From NCBI GenBank assembly GCA_021731385.1, contig JAKFXM010000156.1:1-5731 (forward strand): 5,731 nt of DNA. Direction: 5' to 3'. Both the position numbers and the translations under genes were made by a program. The notes beneath the pieces are model-generated. The model was not told the DNA's origin, did no database searches, and was given only the letters and a program-made list of their open reading frames with translations. Shown here in pieces: positions 1 to 3,800 of the stretch (position 1 is the first letter of the stretch; every line of letters starts with the position of its first letter). The DNA comes from Methanobacteriota archaeon. Its GTDB lineage: Archaea > Altiarchaeota > Altiarchaeia > IMC4 > QMZM01.

Positions 1-635
1 CTAAGGAGGAGATAAAGGTTGAAGGGCCCCTATCTGACAAGAAAAATTTCCTAAAGGAAATTATAGTTTCTGATTCGGGCAAGAAAACAATAAGCGGGGT
101 GGAAACCGGATTCAGGAAAGACCTTCTTGAAAAACAGATAAAGGATGTAATTCAGAGATATCCCAAGAAACAGGTGGAAACCCAAAAAGAGGATAATGTT
201 CAAATCCCGGATGAGGAAAGGAGGAAAATATTGAAAAAGCAGATGGGTGAGCTAATAGAGAAATTTGAAATAAAAAAACTTCCTTCGGAAGTTTTAACTC
301 GCAATATAGATGATATTGCGATAAAAAAAGATCAGGAATCGGGAATGGAAGTAAAAGAGCCTATAAAAGAAGTAAAGATAAAAACAGATGATATGACGAA
401 GTTGTCGGATAATAATGTATCTGATGCAAGAATCCTGTTCGAACTGCTCCTGAGACAGGGAATGGTAAAATCTGACGATGCTGCAAATGAACTTAAGGTT
501 GACAAAAAGACAATAGACAACTGGGCTGAGGATCTGGAAAAGAGCGGATTGATTGAGGTTATCCGCTATCCCTATGGTGTTTCTGAATTAAGGTTAAAGG
601 ATATTTCTGTTGCGATTGAAAGTAAAAAGAAATAG
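1..635 (+). CDS. Winged-helix domain protein, 5'-partial
   Basis: The frame is open from the left edge (first full codon at 3) to a TAG stop at 633-635, so 210 residues of the C-terminal part are visible and the true start is upstream. A GTG at 99 could be taken as a start, but 32 sense codons precede it in frame, so I reject it. The first ~135 residues are highly charged (K/E/D-rich), predicted helical and partly disordered, with two related amphipathic helices at residues 38-53 and 73-88. Residues ~138-204 look like a winged helix: helix DARILFELLLRQG, a second helix at DDAANELKV, a recognition-like helix at KKTIDNWAEDLEKSGLIEV, then a wing at YPYGVSELRL. I recall this 'WAEDLEKSGLIEV..YP' style from uncharacterised archaeal proteins. 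There is no signal peptide or membrane segment in the visible part. DNA binding or a protein-protein role are both possible; the function is unknown. The last codons are lysine-rich. Confidence 0.85.
   Translation, partial: KEEIKVEGPLSDKKNFLKEIIVSDSGKKTISGVETGFRKDLLEKQIKDVIQRYPKKQVETQKEDNVQIPDEERRKILKKQMGELIEKFEIKKLPSEVLTRNIDDIAIKKDQESGMEVKEPIKEVKIKTDDMTKLSDNNVSDARILFELLLRQGMVKSDDAANELKVDKKTIDNWAEDLEKSGLIEVIRYPYGVSELRLKDISVAIESKKK
114..266 (+). repeat. Two related amphipathic helices in the left gene
   Basis: Residues 38-53 (RKDLLEKQIKDVIQRY, bases 114-161) and 73-88 (RRKILKKQMGELIEKF, bases 219-266) align without gaps over 16 positions. They share five identities and mostly conservative changes elsewhere (I/M, D/E, V/L, Q/E, R/K, Y/F). 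Each is followed by a lysine-rich turn. This suggests a duplicated short helix, perhaps a binding element repeated in a flexible arm. It is a weak, short similarity, and lysine/glutamate-rich helices can match by chance. Confidence 0.45.
414..614 (+). other. Winged-helix (wHTH) domain of the left gene
   Basis: These are residues ~138-204 of the visible protein. The order is helix 1 (ARILFELLLRQG), short helix 2 (SDDAANELKV), helix 3 (DKKTIDNWAEDLEKSG) and a beta wing (LIEVIRYPYGVSELRL). The pattern 'small residues-ELKV-D-KKTIDNW-LEKSGLIEV' is the usual helix-turn-helix plus wing signature in archaeal regulators. In the archaeal relatives I remember, the motif sits at the C-terminus behind a charged region, as here. 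The ligand (DNA, RNA or protein) cannot be told from the sequence. Confidence 0.7.
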
Positions 636-651
636 GGGTAATTTTACCCCT
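617..651 (-). terminator. Hairpin plus T-rich tract, likely end of the large gene
   Basis: Arms 634-640 (AGGGGTA) and 645-651 (TACCCCT) form a 7-bp stem with a 4-base loop. On the minus strand the stem is followed by ATTTCTTTTTACTTT, a T-rich tract of the kind that ends archaeal transcription. It lies ~180 bases past the TGA of the large gene and overlaps the stop codon of the left gene, so both convergent transcripts would end or collide here. Placement is plausible, not proven. Confidence 0.45.
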
Positions 652-671
652 TAGCCCACTTATCTATCGCA
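648..671 (-). repeat. 24-bp direct repeat, spacer copy (ghost gene end)
   Basis: An exact copy of 837-860. On the minus strand, bases 644-670 read AIDKWAKG followed directly by TAA, so the copy brings or has kept a gene-end layout (the real gene ends in TGA). Upstream in the same frame there is a TAG five codons away (PLRFG then AIDKWAKG), so no longer reading frame is attached. It is a remnant or duplicate of a gene end, not an expressed gene. Confidence 0.9.
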
Positions 672-680
672 CCAAACCGC

Positions 681-712
681 AGGGGCTACCGCCCCTTCAG
701 TTTTAGGGTTTT
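681..712 (+). terminator. Possible terminator of the left gene
   Basis: AGGGGC (681-686) and GCCCCT (691-696) form a 6-bp G/C-rich stem with a TACC loop, followed on the plus strand by TCAGTTTTAGGGTTTT. The T runs are broken, so termination may be weak. It lies 45 bases after the TAG stop. Confidence 0.35.
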
Positions 713-737
713 CCTGATTCCCCCGAAACGAGATTTG

Positions 738-764
738 GTGGGGTTTCACTTCGTTCAACCCCAC
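738..764. other. 8-bp-stem hairpin in the spacer
   Basis: GTGGGGTT (738-745) pairs with AACCCCAC (757-764) around an 11-base loop. Three of its bases (738-740) can instead take part in a longer-range pairing, TTTGGTG (734-740) with CACCAAA (670-676), which encloses the 681-696 hairpin. Two alternative folds are therefore possible in RNA from either strand. There is no T tract next to it. Confidence 0.5.
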
Positions 765-772
765 ATATCGCA
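754..772 (-). repeat. Degenerate third copy of the gene end
   Basis: The 19 bases match the gene end at 832-860 if two short gaps are allowed: both have TTCAACCC at one side and ATCGCA at the other, with a CAC core. On the minus strand it reads TGCGATA, then GTGGGG, then TTGAA, versus the gene's TGCGATA..GTGGG..GGTTGAA. Chance similarity cannot be excluded for this copy alone, but its place between the two 24-bp copies and beside the paired 20-mers supports it. Confidence 0.45.
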
Positions 773-832
773 TTAACAATATTAAGTTTCCTTACAGTTT
801 CTGGTTTTTCCTGACGACCTTCCCCACTAAAT

Positions 833-3800
833 TCAACCCTTAGCCCACTTATCTATCGCAGCTAATAAGTCAAAGTCGTCTACATTGCCCTTTGCCCACT
901 CGCTTATGTAGTCTAATAATTCAAAGTCGCTTACCTTACCGTCACATGTGGCTGTATCGCCCTTTACTGGACAGATTGTCACTTCCCCTACCTTATAGAC
1001 AGAGAATCCTATCGAGACTGGCACAGTCCATGTTGATTGCGTCTCATTTGACTCATTCTCTATTTTATCAACACCTGCTGTAACCTCGGTACAATTCTCA
1101 CCATTCTCCTTGCACTTGTACAATGCATCCCCAGGATCAGGTATTGTTATCTTTATTGACTCTGGAATAAGGTCCTTTATCTCCTGCCATTTGTCAGTGT
1201 CTATTCCCACCAAGGTACTGTTGTCCTGCTCTTCTATAACAAATGCATCAGTCAGGTTTATATCCTTGCTGCTGGTGAATGATAATCCGGTCAGTTCGAT
1301 TGCTGAAGATAGGTTAATATCCTTGAATTTCACACTTGTCATCTTACCTTCAGAATAATTGATCTTCTTCCCATAGTTCATTGCATCATCCTTTATATCA
1401 TAAGTCCCTTTACCGCCAAAGTCCATATCTACCTTCATCATTGGAGGCAGGTTAAATTTAACTACAAAGTCCTTCATTCCGGATTTTGTCTTTGTGGTGA
1501 AATTGGAGCATGCGCTGTATGCACAGTTCCCTGACGGATCGCAGTTTGTTGTCTTGTAGTAGTAAGTCATATTTTCTGCAAGATTATAGCCTAATTTGTA
1601 TGGGCTGCCCTTGAAATTGTCAATATGCGCCCCATGGAAGGGCTTGTAGTCGTCAAATTTAAGATTAGGGTCTCCTAATTCGACTATTGTAGTATTTAGA
1701 CTATTGCATACACTATCAGTAGAATAGAATTCTATTGTTCCGTTTGAAGGTTCGTCTGTATGGAAGATTACAAACGCCCCATCAGGGAAGGTGTCAACCT
1801 TATGGAATGTAACCTTCGGTGCTGTCTTATCATTGGCATCGGATTTTATTTTAGTGAAATCCTTGTTACAGTCAGGTGAAAATTTGCATTTTTGGTCTGC
1901 ACAATCTGTACTACCGTCACTATCATCATCCACCCCATTGATGCAATTCTCCATCTGAACAAATCCGAATTTCTTGAATTTCTGGCAGTTCGGGTCATTA
2001 TTCCCTGGTGCAAAGCAATCTGTGAATTTGAAATCAATTGTTCCTGGTGTATAGTAAGATGGCCCAATTGTATCTGCCGGATTCAATTCATTATTGCTTC
2101 CCGTTGCAGTAGCAGCATATATCCTCATATTTGCAGTTGAATTAAACACTCCATGCTTCTTGATGTCATCCTTATTCACAACAATTACCCCACCCTTTAT
2201 CATAGAGCACATCTTATCCCTCATGCTTGTGAGTTTTATTCCGCTTGGTGCCCAATTTCCATCAATGCATCTGTAGGCAACCATTGTTGTATCTATATTC
2301 CCTGAAGTCTTGCCTTTTTTATAGGCACCGGTTCCTTTCATAGTTACCTGACCTGCACCCGCCCCATAGAAATAGATACCATCACCTGAGAGGGATATAC
2401 TTATGTCAGAGCCTTTTATAACTGCAGAGCCCCTTCCCGTGTATGTTATTACCCCTCCGGATATCTTGCTTCCGAAGCCGTCTGATGTCCATATATCACT
2501 ATCATTAGAGACAGAATAAATTGTTAATGTTGCAGTTCCTGAGGAACCCAGATTATTGAGTTCGATTCGAGCATTACCCCTGAATTGGATACTTCCATTG
2601 CCCTTTGCTTCAAGCCAGCCTTTACCCGATATTGTTACATCACTGGTATTTACAGTAATTCCGTTCAAATTCCAATTTCCTTCTGTAACAGTTTCTGTTG
2701 TATTTGTAACCCATTGAGTTTCATACTTCAGGAAAAATTCAAATCCATTCTGTTTATCATCGCCGGATTTGCAGCCATTTGCATTATTCCCATCTGTGTC
2801 AAGATACCAGTAGAATTTAGAGGGTTTTGTTCCCGTTCCTACAACAAGTGCGTCTTGATCACTCATTACTGGAACCCCTCTACATGCAACGGAATCAACC
2901 ATCCGTCCTACTCCAGTTCCGAGTGCATAGGAATCTGGTTCTTCCTTCAAGCCGAATGTGCAGATATCATATTCTGCAGATATATTTCTATCAGGACTAT
3001 TGCCGCCGCATGGGTCATTACCAAGTATTACTGGTGGACTTTCTATGGCTTTGAGTGTATTGAATGACAGAACACCCTGGCATTTAAGGGATTTGGAATC
3101 CCATGCACATTCCTTCTTGGACAGACATTCTTCTTTATTATAATCAGGACATCCCTTCATTAGATCCTTTGGATCGCAGATTCCAGAGAGCCATTTACAG
3201 CCATTGTTGCATTCGCTTTGTGTTGCACTAAAGCATCTTGGTTCGCAATGATTTTCTACCCACCTGCATGAATTATCTGATTCACAAACATCCTTTCCTT
3301 GCTGTCTATCCTTGCAAGAGAAGAATTTTGTGTCACACCATCCACCTACTCCTGAGATGTCAGCAAACCACTTGCAGTTTGTATTAGCATTGCATGAAGC
3401 ACTATCCGAAATCATGAGACATGAACCAATCGCCCCTTCATCTACATCACATTCTGATTCAGCAGACCATTGGCAGTCTGTCTGGAATTTACACCCCGTC
3501 TCATCACCATCAAATTGAACGCATTTTTCGCCGGGATCGGCACACCATCCCTTATCTCCTTCAATCATCCAGATACATCCTGAAGCCTCACAATTGGGCT
3601 GATCTCCATATTTTGGACAATCTGAAATCATTCCCCCGCCACAGAATGGGTCAAATGCACATTTTGGATCTTTACAGTCTGTCATTCCATTACCATCATT
3701 ATCAATTCCATCGAAGCAGATTTCACCTGTAAAGCCTTTTGGCATGCAGACCTTACTATCTGTCCATGTACAGCCGGGACCTTTTTGTGAGCAGGATTCA

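Larger units (their letters stand above)
698..814. repeat. Pair of related 20-mers in the spacer
   Basis: Bases 698-717 (CAGTTTTAGGGTTTTCCTGA) and 795-814 (CAGTTTCTGGTTTTTCCTGA) match at 17 of 20 positions in direct orientation. Each is followed by TTCCCC (718 and 820) and then TTCAACCC (754 and 832). The shared order means the spacer consists of two diverged units of one module, each ending in a gene-end-like segment. Confidence 0.6.
636..832. other. Convergent intergenic spacer, repeat-rich
   Basis: The 197 bases between the two stop codons hold no credible reading frame, tRNA or promoter. They hold the spacer copy of the 24-bp repeat, a degenerate third copy, the paired 20-mers, and three hairpins. 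Read on the minus strand, three blocks each begin with TGCGATA (the codons for the protein's tail). The bases look like the serially copied end and downstream flank of the large gene. Confidence 0.7.

Noticed and set aside
99..101. GTG as the start of the left gene
   Set aside because: The same frame is open without a stop from base 3 through 98 with similar lysine-rich composition, and there is no convincing ribosome binding site just before the GTG. The gene is better read as 5'-partial.
644..832. Readthrough of the TGA to extend the large protein into the spacer
   Set aside because: The ghost tail is in the same frame, but a TAG follows two codons after the TGA, and more stops follow (TAA, TGA, TAG).
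636..832. tRNA or C/D-box RNA in the spacer
   Set aside because: I found no cloverleaf with a T-loop GTTCRA pattern in place, and no matched C box (RTGATGA) and D box (CTGA) pairing. The hairpins alone do not make a known RNA.
648..860. CRISPR array or transposon target-site duplication
   Set aside because: There are only two exact copies and one is inside coding sequence, so no array. A 24-bp duplication is too long for a usual insertion sequence target site, and the 165 bases between carry no transposase or terminal inverted repeats.
1846..2067. Minus-strand frame of 73 codons overlapping the large gene
   Set aside because: It lies in another frame within the large gene over the third CxDGIDN module and has no coding character of its own.
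2585..3067. 160-residue plus-strand open frame, with overlapping ones at 2827-3143
   Set aside because: They lie opposite the large gene in its beta domain. Their composition (many Cys, Ile, Phe and Tyr in no pattern) is what antisense reading of this gene gives.
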